From: Phylloscopus collybita
Lineage: Eukaryota > Chordata > Aves > Passeriformes > Phylloscopidae
Length of the DNA stretch: 64,000 nt
Assembly (NCBI GenBank): GCA_027886175.1
Contig: JAJNNQ010000013.1
Coordinates: 3,522,001 to 3,586,000, forward strand
Direction: 5' to 3'
Shown: positions 37,963 to 52,300 of the stretch, one piece after another
How positions within the stretch are numbered: the first letter of the stretch is position 1
How the letters are laid out: each line of letters begins with the position of its first letter
Made by a program: the position numbers and the translations under genes
The notes under the pieces: generated by a model
The model's database searches: none
What the model saw: the letters and a program-made list of their open reading frames with translations, nothing else
Told to the model about the DNA's origin: nothing

Positions 37963-38634
37963 AAGTATGCAATAATGTAACAAAGGGAATATTTTAACTG
38001 ATCTCACACATTTACTTCCACCCAAGAAGTGGAAGTATCCACCGTATCTTCTCCCACATGAAAATTATTATGTGACACTTAGATATCCTGCTCTGTAGGT
38101 AAGAGTCACATTCCTTTAACTTTTAAATGTTTTTAATATACACATGTAAATTCATATTCAAAATATATACACAGCCTTCAACATAGAAAAACTCATGGTT
38201 TTGTGGAAAATGATGAAGTGAGAAACTCATTGAGTGTTTTTCAGACACAGAGAAGCAGGATAGAGTGAGAGTGTTATCCTGTCCAACATTACTGCCTTCG
38301 TACACCTTCCTGTTGGATGCAGATAACTACAGCTAATTACAACCACAACAGGTTATTTACAGAGACAGTGCAAAGGTACCAATTCCTCCACCAAGCCAAG
38401 CAGAAAAGAGATTCCTTTATCTGTGCTGGTCCTTGGAAAAGGCTCAGTTCCAGAAGCAGAACAAAGAAAAAGGCAAAATTAAAGGCTTGCTATAATGATA
38501 GAATGAAGGAAGCAGGAAGATACAGGAGGCAAAAATTTGGAACAGTGGAACACAGAAATGTTTTCAGTGACATCTATAATGTCTCAAGAAACCTTTCCCC
38601 TTCATTTGTTTTACTGTCTAGGCCTCAGTGAAAA

Positions 38635-38668
38635 CCAAACCAAACAAAACCTCAAAACAAAAACCAAA
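38635..38668. repeat. A/C-rich low-complexity tract
   Basis: Irregular AAAACC and CAAAC units, the third such tract in the window. Confidence 0.85.
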
Positions 38669-39868
38669 GTAATTTCCTAATCTACCTCTGTAGAGCAACA
38701 AGTATTCCAAACTCTGGATACTTGAAAACTTCATGTGAATGCAAATGCAAACCTGTTTTCTTGGATGAAGAACTAGTAATAAACAATGCTTTTCAGAATA
38801 AATACACATTTTTCAGAGCAGCTATTTTCAGTTTGGGATCAATCACATACAACCTCTTTTAATACAGACAGCTGTCACCATTCACAAAAGTCAGTATTTT
38901 CTAGAAAATGCCATATTGCTGTATTCGTGTTCATCTTTATATGTACACACACAACAATACTTGTTTGTTAGGAAACCTGTAATTTTTCAGATATCATCAA
39001 ATGGAATCACAGCACAGTAAAAAATAATTTGTTCATTAACATAGCCAAAGAGATGGAAATGGTTGGATACCTTAACAGAGGAGTGAGAAATGGAGACTTC
39101 AAATCAATTGGCTGATTGATTAGGAAGATTTCTAATCAGTAGCTTGCACTGGAATTGAACCTTAACCACCTGACAAATTTAAGATTAATGCAATCCATAA
39201 GTAAAGAATCCAGAGAGAACAGACCTTGCTTCTCGGGCTGACACATCTGAACTCACTGAAAGAATCGTTATAGAAGTTTTCCACATACTGGTCTCTGTAG
39301 ATTTGCCCATGAGAAGGGGCATGACAGTAGTAAATACTTATCCTTGAAGGCTGATTTACTCATGACACATCCACTGTCATGCACAAGTTACTTCACAGAT
39401 GCACTACATTCATCAATATATCTTGGTGTCCCATATTTTTAAAAATGGCTTCCAAACATACAACGTAAAGCTTCCACAATTCCTGGTAAAACTGTAGATA
39501 TCATGGATGCTCAGACATTTCAGCTGCTCAGGTATTCAAATTTCATTATTGTGTATCAAAAATGTGATTAACACATGGAAGTTCAGTACGGCGATCCTGT
39601 CACAGAGTAAGAAAAATTTTACAGAACAGATGGTATTTTCAGCATTATGCTAGTTCCTTATTTAAATAGTGTTTGGCATCTATATCCCATTGAAACTGGC
39701 ATAGTACATCATGAGGGAGGCATGCTGCCATCTCAACATATGGGTACAAATGTTGGTTGGTAAGAGAGGGTAAACAAATCCTATGGGCTTACTGAGGGCA
39801 GGATTCCTCAAATAAATGCTACAATTACTCTTCTTTGATCATTCATATTATGGTGACAGCAACGAGAC

Positions 39869-39892
39869 TTTTTTTTTCTTTTTTTTTTTTTT
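39869..39892. repeat. T-rich tract
   Basis: T runs of ten and thirteen separated by one C, followed by CCCC. On the minus strand this is an A-rich run. Confidence 0.95.
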
Positions 39893-41801
39893 CCCCAGAA
39901 ACTGAATAAACAGCCTTTAATAATGATAATGAAATTTGGAGGTTTGGATTTACATGAAAATGAAGCTTGAACTTAACTAACTGAAAAACATCACAAAAAG
40001 AAAATTAAAGTAGCTAGAGCTGTAAAAGTCTTTTTGCTCTCTTTCTCTTAAAAAGTAAGCATTAAAATTAGTCCTATTCTGATTTCAATTCTACTGTAAA
40101 TTAAAAGCAAGATCAAAAGAAATGTAGATTAGTACTGACTCCCAAAATGATAATGAAATTTCAGCAAGTTAAGAAAATCAAGTGAAATGAACCAACTTTA
40201 ATTTGTCATCCCTTCAAGAGATCCCTATACAGATTCTGTTGACCTGTGTGGACTAGAATAAAATCTGAAGCATAAAATACAGGGAACAGTTAAAGTTTAT
40301 GAAGACAGGTACCAGTTCTACCATGGTGAATTTATAGGCCTGGGGAAAAATAATTTTAAGTAGTCTTCACAAATTTCTTCTTTAATGACTGCAAGAAGAC
40401 ACAGATTCAAAGGAGCAAATCTTAAGCAAAATTATTGGTTGAAGTGTAAACTTCCAAAGGATTAAAATATTTGAGGTTATTTAAGGTTTTGGTATACACG
40501 GTACAATTCTAGAAGTTTACAGTCAGTGGCCTGAATGCCAACTTAGAAATATTTCCTGGTAAAAAGGGAAGAAATTAATAACATTTAGTAATGTTAGAGT
40601 TCTTGGAAACTCAAATATAGTCAGTATAATGTGTACAAGAACTGTGGGTGAATATGCTAATGAAATATCAGGGTTATTCATAAAGCTGATCCAAGCTATT
40701 TTTTCCTGTATCAGTATTAAAATTAGGTACCAGCTTCTTACAATTTTAAGCTACAAAAGCTGTGTTCACTCATTTTTATATAATCCATTACATCATACCT
40801 AATCCTTTCAGAATAACTTTCTTCCTGAACAATTTAGGACCCAGATGTACTGTCAGGTGCATGGAGATGATGAAGCAATATGTTTTTTCTACCTCTAATT
40901 TCTCATACTTCTATTAGCAGTTCTATTTCATGTTATAACTGCAGAGTGGCATTCAGGGAGGCATTCTGTATAGCAATGCATCATCTCAATCCAGAAGGAA
41001 AAATGGAGGGGAAAAAAAAAAGACTAAGGTTCAACCCATCTTGTCATTCATCCATGCAGCAAGATGTAGCTGTGAAATACAATTCCAATCATGTATTTGT
41101 AACTTAAAAGAAAATCTAATCACACAATACTCTGAACAAAAGCAAGGCACATCTTGAAGTTAATGGGTAATACTGTACACAATACAGACCTTTCTAGAGG
41201 GTTAGATTTCTGGACGTATTTTTAAAGAAGTCAGTTATCTGTGATTTAGCCTCATGTCACAGTCATTCCAGTTACCAGAGAAAGCTTTAAATAAGGATTT
41301 CATGTACTACCTACCCATCTAACCTTGCAGGTCATGCAGTCAACTCCATGTCAGGTGTCAAGTGCTGCATTGGTCAATTACAGGCACTTGAATATTGTGT
41401 CTGCCACTTGCTGGAGATGTCAGAATTCTCAGAGACCTCAGGATGTCACAAAGTTCACAATTTCAGCATATATCTAATGTTTTCTTTCCATGAAAATTAT
41501 CACACACAAAGACACCCTTTCTTTACAATGATTTCTTAAATGGCACATGGAGTTTAGTTGCCCTGGGAATAGATGTTGCATTATGCTGAAGTAATAAGAA
41601 AAGAATACTTTGATTATGTTTTGAAGGAAGGTACTCCAAAGAGGAACGAGATGAAATTGTAAAACCCTTACAGATGAAGTAAGGATGAAAGAGGATGAGT
41701 ACATTGTTGAAAATGTATGTTTAATTTTAATTTTTCTAATTTTCACCTCCTTGGTTGTGTTACAGGATTTTAACACTTGACCCCACTTCCCTTTCCCAGA
41801 A

Positions 41802-41833
41802 CTGCTCCATCTCACATCTGCTCCATTTCACAT
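41802..41833. repeat. 16-bp tandem duplication
   Basis: CTGCTCCATCTCACAT followed directly by CTGCTCCATTTCACAT, one mismatch. It is a small local duplication in pyrimidine-rich sequence. Confidence 0.9.
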
Positions 41834-43823
41834 CTGAGATCAGTGAACAACTTAGGCAAATTTTTTGCCTAGAATTTCCTCTGACACTTTCCAAACCAGT
41901 CTTACATATCAACCACACTGAAGTGATTCACACTAGTTTCCACCAACCTTCCTGCCAAGTCTTACACCCAACACTCTCTTCTAAACCATTTTAACTCGCC
42001 AGTCATAACCAACACCACAATTCCTTAAAATTCTTTTTCCTTGTCAGTGTTTGTGAGTTAGCTTTTCTAACCACTCCTTTTCTTACCATGTTCCTTACTC
42101 TTTTACTGTTACAAACATCCTATCCTCTTCAGTGTCCTCCTAACTTTTGGAGGGATTTAATAGATGTCCATCTCACTCCCTCAACTTACTCCTGTATGCT
42201 TAGAATATGGACCAAAGCGTTCAGTGACACAAACTCAGTAATCATCCTTATGCAGCTATATTGCACAGTTATTCATCTACTTGCCCCCCTTTCTTTCCAA
42301 GCAGATTTCTGATTTCTCTTTCTTGAGCTGAAGGTGTCAGGTAGAACCAATTCCTGCCAGATATTTCAGTATCTTGCTGTGGTTGCAATCCCATAAGACA
42401 TAGATAAAGACCTGAGCCTTCCTCTCCAGTCCAAACCAATCTCCCTTTCCCAGCCAAGAGGGACAACACTGGCATTCTCCTGGTCTCTTGCTATCACAAT
42501 ATCATCTCTGTTTTAACTTCCCAGACTTCTCAGGATCAAGCATCACCCACTCATACACTTAAAACTTTAAAACTTCTTTTACACATGAGCTTTTTCCACC
42601 TAATACATTCTGCATTTCTTTCACAGTGTAATGTTTGACAGTGTTCTCCTTCCATGAAAACTGCCACAAAAAAAGACACGTCCTGCTAACATTTCTTGTA
42701 AAGCTTGATTTTTTTGTTTAGCTGCATGCGTAGCAAAGCTACTTTATCTTAAATTAAAACAGAGTCATAGTATTCTATGACTTTGTAAGTTAAAAAGTTC
42801 AAATTAATAATTAGGCCAAAACACAAGAAACTCGTAGTGCACATTCATAATGGTAGGTAGGGTTCACAAAGACAATTGCAATTTCAACATATCCTCCATT
42901 TGAACTTCATATGACTGGTTTTGTTATAATGTTTTAAAAACTTGCATTCTTACTGAAATTGTGTATACATATGAAAATATGGTGAAACTATAGAATAAGC
43001 TCACAAAGCTACAGGAGTTTCAAAAGTAACTATAATATTTATTGTAAAGAATGAACCAATCAGAAGGCCAGAGTAAGGTCTATGAAGAGGTAGGCATCAC
43101 CTCACAAAAAGAGTGGGGGGAAATATAAAAAAAATGCAAGACCCTAAATGGCTACCAACTAAAAACCAGTGAATATTAGCATGTCATTTAAGAATTTATT
43201 ACTTGGTTTTCACTTGGGTCTTATTCTGTTAGAACTCTCTGAAATCAATGGGAAAATATTATCATAAATGCTAGCTGAATTTTCCATGCTCAGTAACTTT
43301 GTTTGCAATTCTGCTCATCCTTATTCTAGTAGACCTCACTCTCAAGCATAACTAGTTTAAAAAAATACATAAATATTTGGGGTTTGACATGATATCTTCC
43401 TCCCATCTGCTCAAAATAAACTTGGAACTAAAAAATATCTATGACAACATTGTGATAACAAATAATGACACTCCTAAGGGAAAAACTTCCTGGTTTTGCT
43501 GTTAACCAGACAAGTAAAATCCTACTACTAAAAATACACTTTTAAGAAATTGGCACTATCTGGTTTTAAAGGAGAGTAATAAATTATATTACAATTGCAA
43601 AACAAAGCAATATTTTATTGAATTATTGAAAAGCTTGAAATCAGAGGGCAACTTTTAGGGTTCATTATTTTACCATGAAACCCTTGCAATATTTGCTGGT
43701 CAGAATGACTTCTATGGCTGTACGATGCTAAATTTATAATATCTCATAAAACCATGCCTTCATGTTTGTCTTTGACAGCAAATTTTATAACAACAGACAC
43801 TTTACTTTGGTATGAAACAGTCC

Positions 43824-43840
43824 AAAAAAAAAAAAAAAAA
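43824..43840. repeat. A17 homopolymer
   Basis: Seventeen A residues. On the minus strand they encode the Phe run in the frame 43744-44013, which is not a gene. Confidence 0.95.
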
Positions 43841-46800
43841 GAATGTTGGGTGGCGTTACTAAGAGCTCTTACTGGAAATAGGAAGCAATTTTTTATTTTG
43901 ATATTTTGACAACACAGTGCAAGATTTCTGCCCCTCCTTGCAAGCAGATGGACACTTGCTACATACCACAAAGACATTAGAACATTACCTATGAAGGATG
44001 CTGCACTCAGCACAGGAAGAAAATGTTTGACATCACTGAAGATGCTTGGTCACCTATTGGCTGCTAGAATTATCCTGGAGATAAGCAAGTCCATAGTCTG
44101 AATCTATGGGCTATTGAACTCCTACTTTTAGTAATAAATGTTTAATGAAAAAAATTACAACAAGCCAGAATATAAATTACATGCTCCAGATACTAATATT
44201 ATTAATATAATAAAAAAAAGGTTTCCTGTGGAATAGAACTAGCAGTAAATCAGTGTGTTTTACATGACTAAAAAGAAAATTAAAAATACAATCAAACAGA
44301 CACCACATATGTGACTTGGCCACGTGTAGAAGTGCACTTCTTAAACCCATCTATAAGCAAAAGAACTCAAAACTACAATAGAAAAAGTATAATAGACCAA
44401 AAGAAAAACCAAGGCACGGCACTCTAAATTGAAGAAGGCAAACTAATTTACGTGCTCAAAAATCAGACATTTTGCCCAGAGCAGCAAAGGTAAACTTCTT
44501 AAAATGTTCAAAGTACCACTAACCTTCACCTCAATCAGTCATTTGTATTTAGAAATATCTGTCATGTGTAAGTACTCTTGATCACAGCAGTACAAAATTA
44601 ACTGCAATGGAGATTCCTACTGATTTCAAAACCCATTAGAACAGTTCATACATTACCAAAGAGTGACTACTAAAATTTAGTGTACATTTTACAGGTTATG
44701 AACATGCACTAGACCTGCTGAAGTTTGTCTCTAATTTACAAAAGAGAATATTGACACCAAATTTTTCTCCTATGAAATGAGTAGATATCAATTATCAAGT
44801 TTAAAAAGCTGTCTGAATAGGGAACATCTCAGCACTTGATATAAAGGACTGCCTGTAGCTTTTCCATTGCTAAGGGTTCAAAGAAATAACTCCAGAATTA
44901 AAAATCTGAGCTGCGACATTTTGAGCTCAGGAGAGACATCTCTGTGCAGCAACGACAGCATTTGCATCTCTAGAAGATGAGACAGGAGCATGATGTGTAA
45001 TAGTAACTGGCAGCAAAATTACCCTGTAAATAACATTCAGCAAATTTACAGTGTTCTGTAAAAACACTCTGGTAAATGTAGTGTAGTCATCTGAGAGGGG
45101 CCGTTGCCAGTGATCAGCTCTTGAAAAGGTAACAGGCAGAGAGAGTACTTCACTCAGCTAGAGAAAATAAAGAAAAAATTACTACTGTTGGCTCCAAAAT
45201 ACTAAGAGAAGCAACTTCCAACTGATGGACATGTAAAAAAAATTCTTTATCGTGATTAATGCCACAGTGATTAGTGAGTTAATTGGAAATTCCTAAAAAG
45301 GCTTTTAGCCATCATAAGATGCCTTGGCCAGGTCAGAGTCACTGACACTCAAATTTTCCTGAAATGTATTGATTCTGAAACTTTTTTTAACTAAATTGCA
45401 ATCTCCTATCCCTCCTCCAGCATCCTGATGATTATTACTGCCAGCAGAAAATCCGCATGCAATGCTGAATGCAAAACTTGGAAATACACCAGGCAAAGAC
45501 AATATTCTACCATAGAGAAGCAGGTACTATCTACAAGGAGAATGCAGAAAATCTATCTGAATATATGAGAGAAGCTTGTAAATGTGCTTTAACATGTCCC
45601 AGGAAAAAGCTGTTCATAGGGCAGTTTATTTCATCTTAAATTACTGGCAGAATCAGTGCACATCTTGCAGCTGTATTATAAATAAACTTTTTACAACCAT
45701 TCTGAAAGACAAGGATTCAGTCTCAGTGTTACACGTAAGGAAACAGCTACAGTTTTCTTACAGCTACAGAAGAAAGAAAAATATCATCTTTGCTCCTTAA
45801 AGCACTGCAGAGGTTGACCTGGAAGTACCACGGGAGAAGAAGTCTTCAGAAAAGGACTGAACAGTGATGCAAAATCTTAAACTTTGCCTCAGGATATTGC
45901 AAGAAGAACAGGAGGAAACTCAGAGATAAAGAGTGAAATTGTGTACTAACTCACAACACTCAGAGATTAAAGTGAAAGAGAAAAGGGAGAATCCATAGTG
46001 AAGCAAGCACTTGACACACTGACAACCGTTTTCCAAACCAGGTGACCAAAAGGCTTGGAAACACAAGTGTTAACAATGCTGCCAAGCTCAGCAAGACCTG
46101 TGGCAAACACAGTCACAGAAAACTAAATTGCTCAAAGACATGTTCTATTTATCCCACATGTATTTCAATGTTTCTAAAAGATCTGAAGAGAAAACCTGGG
46201 ACTGTTCCTCCTCCTTTTCAGACATGGGGAAATGCCTCACCCCCACACAAAGTTTTCACAGCAATACAGTCACCATGGTCAAGTGGAAAGGGACTTGAGG
46301 CAATGAACTTTTGGAAGACCATTTTCTTCTTTAATATTACCACACTCACCTCCCATAAAAACACTGTACTCAGACACATGGGGAGTAAGACAAAAGAGTA
46401 AAAAGAACTTTAAACACAGCTTTTTTAACTTGTTCAGTCTTCTGGTGTACTACATCGACTTCAGAGAAAATTAAGCAAGGAAAACATTACAACAGCCCAG
46501 GGACACTTCGACTTAAATTTTGTGATTACATTTTAAGTGCTCTTTGTCACAGATATCATAAACTGATTAAATCATTTCATGGCTGACCCCTACTGACTAT
46601 GCTAAGCGAAAAGAGAGGGCTATTAATAACTACCCATTTCTGACAGCTGCCCAGGGGCAATGTAGCCTTTTGCAGCAATAAAATGACTCCCCAGCTCACT
46701 TACTGAATGCTAAATATTGATTCATATTATGAGTGTTGTCAAACACAGACTGCGGTTCTGAAGATCCGTACTGGCAGGTCATCAGGAACAGCATTAGCAA

Positions 46801-47751
46801 ATGTCAGGTCAGGAATCAAAGGGCTACTGGACTCTTTAGGGATGAGATTTATCGATCCCATAAAACATGAAACAGATCAAGTACTTGTGATGATGGAAAC
46901 GGTCATGGCAGAATGAGGCTGAGCCTAGCACGATGTGTATCTCAGAAGAGAAGCATCACACAAAAAAGTTGACCACAGAAAATAAATTTTAAAGGTTGGG
47001 ATGACCACGACAAGAGCAACCAAAGATGCAGGCCCATTAAAGACCTTTTTAGGGCTAAAGTCAGACTTTTAGAACATGCACTTGACCAAAGCCGTATATC
47101 TAGATTGTTCACACAGGAGACCAACCATACTGCTGGTCTTAAGCACCTGTTTCAATAAATATTGGTGATGTTTAGTGGATCAAGCTAATGAATACTATCA
47201 TCAACTATATAAACCCAATAAAACGAAGAGGTCTATGACAATTAAGATGATCTGAATAAGTTAAGGTAACTTCCTGTGTCTATGATTGTTAGAAACATCC
47301 TGAATTCCAAATAGCCCCAACATTATTTAAATTCCATTATTTCAGACTTTGCCATCACCAGCATTTTATTTCATGACTATATATTTCAGAACCTCGTAAG
47401 ACTGTGAGTTCATACAGGCTGACATTTTATAATTTTTCACCAACTACAAAAAAAATCTAGCATCAAGTCATGGAAAGTGACTGTGGAATATTACATGTGG
47501 ATTGAGGACAGAAAAGCCTGGGAGCTCCTTGCTTCCTCCTTAAATTGGATAGTGCCATTTCTTTCCTTTTTATCCTTTCCCATCACTTTATCTTAAGTGA
47601 AATACTAGTAATTATTAGGTCAGTTTATAATATGATAGACTTACTTGTAACAGAAAATCTAAGTAAAAGGACAAACAAACATATATATATCCCCTGCAGC
47701 CAGAAATTTTACTGAGGAAACAGTTGTACCCAGGGAATCCCTGACACTGAA

Positions 47752-47836
47752 TGATGTTGCTGCCCACAGCAGGAGGGTTGAAACCAGATGATCCTTAAGG
47801 TCCCTTCCAATCTAATCCAAACCATTCTGATTCTAT
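47752..47836 (+). mobile_element. CR1 LINE, 3'-terminal fragment, plus strand
   Basis: TGCTGCCCACAGCAGGAGGG, then CCAGATGATCCTTAAGGTCC, CTTCCAATCTAATCCAAACC and ATTCTGATTCTAT form the standard CR1 3' end (usual form CCTGCCCATGGCAGGGGGGTTGGAACTAGATGATCTTTAAGGTCCCTTCCAACCCAAACCATTCTATGATTCTAT). About 85 bases remain, so it is severely 5'-truncated. The terminal ATTCTATG repeat is present. Confidence 0.93.
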
Positions 47837-47896
47837 ATAATATTCAAAGCAGTAAAGTCCACTCAAAAATTGAACACTTATTTGGATGGAGGAAAT

Positions 47897-47982
47897 TATA
47901 CCAAATTCTATACTATACCATACCAAATACAGTATAATTCTATAATATTCTATAACTATACCATATTCTAAATGATACCAAG
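47897..47982. repeat. Degenerate TATACCA / ATTCTATA tandem repeat
   Basis: Irregular copies of TATACCA, ATACCAAATTCTATA and TAATATTCTATAA run for about 85 bases, about 60 bases downstream of the CR1 terminal repeat. The ATTCTAT words suggest derivation from the CR1 tail by slippage, but the intervening 60 bases are not repetitive. Confidence 0.7.
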
Positions 47983-50900
47983 TTCTCATCAACTAATATT
48001 AAATATTATCTTTTCTTAATGTTGATTTGAGCACCTTGGCAAAAAGGAGTGTTTCTTAATTAATGACTAAATACTGAAATGCACTTTCAATAATTTAAAA
48101 CCACTTCAACTCAGCTATACATGATTTTTTCAAACATGTTACAATTTTTGTTGTTATTGTAAAGTTAAAATAGGCAATTTTTCAATATCCAGGACACCAT
48201 TAAGAGAATCTCTATAAAGAAAAACCTCCATTTAATGTTTGCTCTGGATAACTGAACAGTAATTAGGGTGTCTGTAAAGAGAAAAGCGTTCCTAGATAAT
48301 ATCCCTCTATAGTGTATTAGCTGCATTGTATATTCTCTTTCAGAAAATCAGAAATCAAATCACAAATCTAAATATACCATTTGATGTTTATATAGGACAC
48401 AAGAACTCAATAAAGGATGGTAATTACAAATAATAGTCTTGAAAATTAATGGTTTCAACAAACCACAGTTTTTAAAAAATATATATAAACACTGATGATT
48501 TAAAATTATAAAGAAACTGCTTGAGAACCTAAGATACAGTTATTAATGGATAAAAAAATTCCAAAAAGGAACCGAAATACACAAACAATATATTACATTC
48601 GGAATTGCTTAAAATCTAAATAGGATGCCAATGTAAATCCATTTTAAAATTAATTACTTCATTAAATACATAACATTTGAAGTCAGGAACAAATCTTAAA
48701 TAAGTTAACCAGAAACTCTTGAACATAGCTGTAGCTTGACACATATGGACATTTTCGTGCTAACAGAGCCAAGTTTTTACTTTCTTTCTTCTGCAATTAT
48801 GACTATTGTCTCAAGAAAAAAAAATAGGAAACATCTAGAATAGATTTCTGACAGGAAAAATATTTCAGTATTTCCAGAAGAAGACTCTAAATAAAATGTT
48901 TTCCCTTAGAGAATGTACTCCCATCATAAACGCTCTTGAGCAATTCATCTTAGTGACTTGGTCTAGTGACTATCACTATTACAGAAAATATCCAGTGTTT
49001 TATTTCATCACTGGCTTCAACTAATCTGAGGTGGTATCACCCCACAAACAGCAATGCTGGTTCTCTCTCCTTTCCAACAGACATTTCTGCCCACACAGAT
49101 ACATGCTAAGGTAAAGCAAGCCAAAAGCTGTTTGCGGTGGTGTTTGAACAATTAATTCTTTTGCACATCAAGTTCCCTGAACTTACTCACTTGGGGTTTA
49201 CACCAGGTAGGGATGAAGGGAGAGGGGGCACACACTGGTAGTATGAAGGGCAATAACAATGTTCTAGGAGAAACTCACTGAGCAGCTTATTTGTAATGTG
49301 AAATAGCTCTCTCTGGGCCCAGTACTGTGAATGAGCAGTAGTGGTAGGTCACTGCTACACTTAATAAGGGAGGTCCTTTCCTTCCCAACACACTTCAGCT
49401 TTCTTCCTTTCCTGCTCCCCACTGACTCTATCCTATGAAGCTCACCATGTTCATCCCGCTGTACACCAACTCATTAACAAAGAGCAAATCCATACCAAAA
49501 CAAAACAACCAAATAATCTCTCCGCCATTTAAATTATTTGGCTCATGGCAAGATCCAGCCAGCACAGAGATGGGACAGAGATGACAAAGAGATGGACTAT
49601 CGGTGAGAGGTAGGGTATGGAAATCCAAGTAGTGGCAAACCTGGGATCAGATCAGTCTCAAGGAAGCACAGTCACAGATTGTTACAGTATTAGACATGCA
49701 GGATAGGACAGAAAACCTAATGAAGACCTGGAGATATTTGGGGGATTATTTAGCAAGCAGCTCTTTATGGCTGTAAGGCTCTCATTTCTCAGGTTAGGCC
49801 GACAGAGCTGTACTGATCCCCAGTAAGCATGAGCAGCTCTGCAATAACTCTCAGGGGCAAAGAATCTGCCTCTGTTGTGCACTGAAGTATACCAGCCATA
49901 AATATAGCTGAGGAAAAGTCTCTGGTCTGTATTTCAGCACATTAGCCACTTAACTCCATAGCAATAGCTATGTTCCCTCTTCAAGCCGAGCAGCCTTAGC
50001 TAAAAGTAAATTTCCAAGTTGCTTCCAGGAACATTCACGCAACCTCACTTGTCTTCAGTTGAGTAATAGAACTTTTGGCAAGCACTACCTTGAAGACATT
50101 ATCGTTTGAAAGGCAGACAACTGTAAAAAGATGGCAGCCACTTAAGAATCAATAGCCTTAATAAAGTAGGCATGGCTATTAAAACATCTAACTGGTAACA
50201 TACATTTAACTTCAAAAGTTTGCAAAAATAGACGTTTACTAAAAGACATCTTTATACTTATTTCATATACTTGCAATATTAACTCAAATGCATGTTTCCC
50301 ATGAAATTATTTATTAACAAACGCTTTTTATTTTTTTGTTTTCATAAGCAGATTTTTAAAAATTATTCATAACCATAAAAGCTTTCCGCACTTCCTATTT
50401 TCTGCATAAAGTTTTTGGTGGCTCATATTAGGTGAATATGAAGGAAGATATGGATTTTGCTCTGGCATATTCTTTGGCACTTGTTCATGCTCTTTTTCCA
50501 GTTTCTTGTAAAGTTTTAAGTTGCATGAAGTATTGAAGATAAAAAAAAATTCCAAACCATTTTTTCCCTCTAAGTGGCAAAAACCTCCCTTAAGTTAAGA
50601 GCACACAGGTTCAATTTTAACATGAAGACATAGCTGCCAAGTTTAATTTGTATGAAACATATTAACTGCATATTAACATTTTTAAGAACCAAATATGACC
50701 CATGTTCAAAAAAATAGGAATTGTGTTCAATTGACTATTTGTAAAATAAGTAAGAAATTCTGTAATACAATGAAAGCCCTTTAACTGCTGTATACATTCA
50801 GAGATGTCTTTTGTTCATTGTATCTAGACAGGATACATGGAAATAGGAATAAGCTTGCCTACAGTTTTGGTTTGGTTGTTGGGTTTTTTGGTGTGTTTGA

Positions 50901-51247
50901 TTGTTTGTTTGTTTTAATCTGAAAAATAAGGTAATATACATTTAATCACTCTTTAGAATATAAAGGCAAAGTATACCATTTCTTTTCCCACTAACAAGAA
51001 CTACCTTTCAAGAAAATAAATAACCCAACCAACTTTAATATTCTCTGAATTCTGATCTCCAGCAGTCATGGAGTAGTACATGCAAGTACACTGGACAAAC
51101 TATGTAACAAGTAAGACAGCAACAAATCATTCAGGTTTAACTTGTTAAATTACATTTAACATGGCAATTTTACATAATCAATTTTCAGATAATGGAAAAC
51201 TAGGCAATAATGAGTAAGTCCTATATACTGGTGTTCAACTATTTTAT

Positions 51248-51298
51248 ACCAACTGAATAAATATTTTAATTGCAAAACATGGGCCCTATTCAGTTGGT
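51248..51298. repeat. 12-bp inverted repeat
   Basis: ACCAACTGAATA (51248-51259) and TATTCAGTTGGT (51287-51298) are exact complements separated by 27 bases. No flanking duplication was noticed that would make it a MITE. Confidence 0.9.
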
Positions 51299-52268
51299 CT
51301 TGTATTAGCATGAAAGAAGCAAACAAGAAATAAAGAGGCTACAACTGCATTTGCATTGTCAGACAGCATTCAAAAATATAAAGTCTAAACCTACCATTTC
51401 AATAATCCTTTCCAAAGACAAAAATCCATTAATAAGCAAAACATGTCAACATATTAATTAAATATTTCATAGCCAATGTAAAGTTATGCAGTGTTAAATT
51501 TTATTTTTTATAGTATCACATTCACCACTGATATGCTCTGCAACAGATAATACATTCTGAATTTTTCTTTGTTTATTAACAAGCCCTTGTAATTAACTTC
51601 CTTTTAAATCATAAGTATGATACTATTTTAATTTCCCTCACATTCTCTACCCTATCATTTGGAATCACATTAAGCTGACTCTTAGCAGGCCACCTGGTGT
51701 AATTCTATGACATTGAAGGGAGCTGTTCTGGTATGCAGGAAACACTGACAGTCTTCTCTGCTGAAATCCATTTCTCTAACTGATGACAGAACTGGGGGAA
51801 ATTAATTTTTGCTATTCATAAATACCTGACAGGTTTAATGTAAATGTTTTGAAAAAGACCTCAGCATATGCTGCACATACATTATATATGCAGCAGTGCA
51901 CTGGAATATTGTATTTCCAACCCGTTCAGTTTCTAGATCGCTACTGCTGAAACTGTTGAAATTTCCCAAATTACTTCCATATTGTAATTTTCTCCATATA
52001 CATATAGACAACAACAGAGGGCTCCATGAAGCCTTTCAGTTGCTAAATCCAGCTACATTTATGACAATCTGTTTGATAGAAATAACTCAGAGAAATATGT
52101 AGTGTACCTTGCCTGATGAATTAACAAGAAATGAATTGCTTATGCATATGTGATCAGAGACCAGAGAATACTATTACCAAGTATTCTTCATGACCAAGAA
52201 TACTTCCTCATGAAACACATCAATACATCACCATGACCAACAAATTACCATCACACCAAAATTAAAAA

Positions 52269-52300
52269 TTATTATATTATATTATATTAATTATATTATA
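52269..52300. repeat. (ATTAT)n microsatellite
   Basis: Five to six imperfect ATTAT units within a wider AT-only region that extends to about 52370. Confidence 0.9.

Larger units (their letters stand above)
37966..47750. other. Long unique non-coding stretch
   Basis: No gene or transposable element recognised in nearly 10 kb. It holds a 9-bp stem at 38013-38037 (TACTTCCAC / GTGGAAGTA), an A/C-rich tract at 38635-38668, a T-rich tract at 39869-39892, a 16-bp tandem duplication at 41802-41833 within C/T-rich DNA (about 41770-42560), and A17 at 43824-43840. Open frames of 104 to 119 codons (38317-38631 and 46042-46401, plus; 41474-41815, minus) lack recognisable domains. Confidence 0.5.

Noticed and set aside
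46042..46401. 119-codon frame, plus strand
   Set aside because: No known motif, basic and low-complexity in places, no supporting signals. Considered chance.
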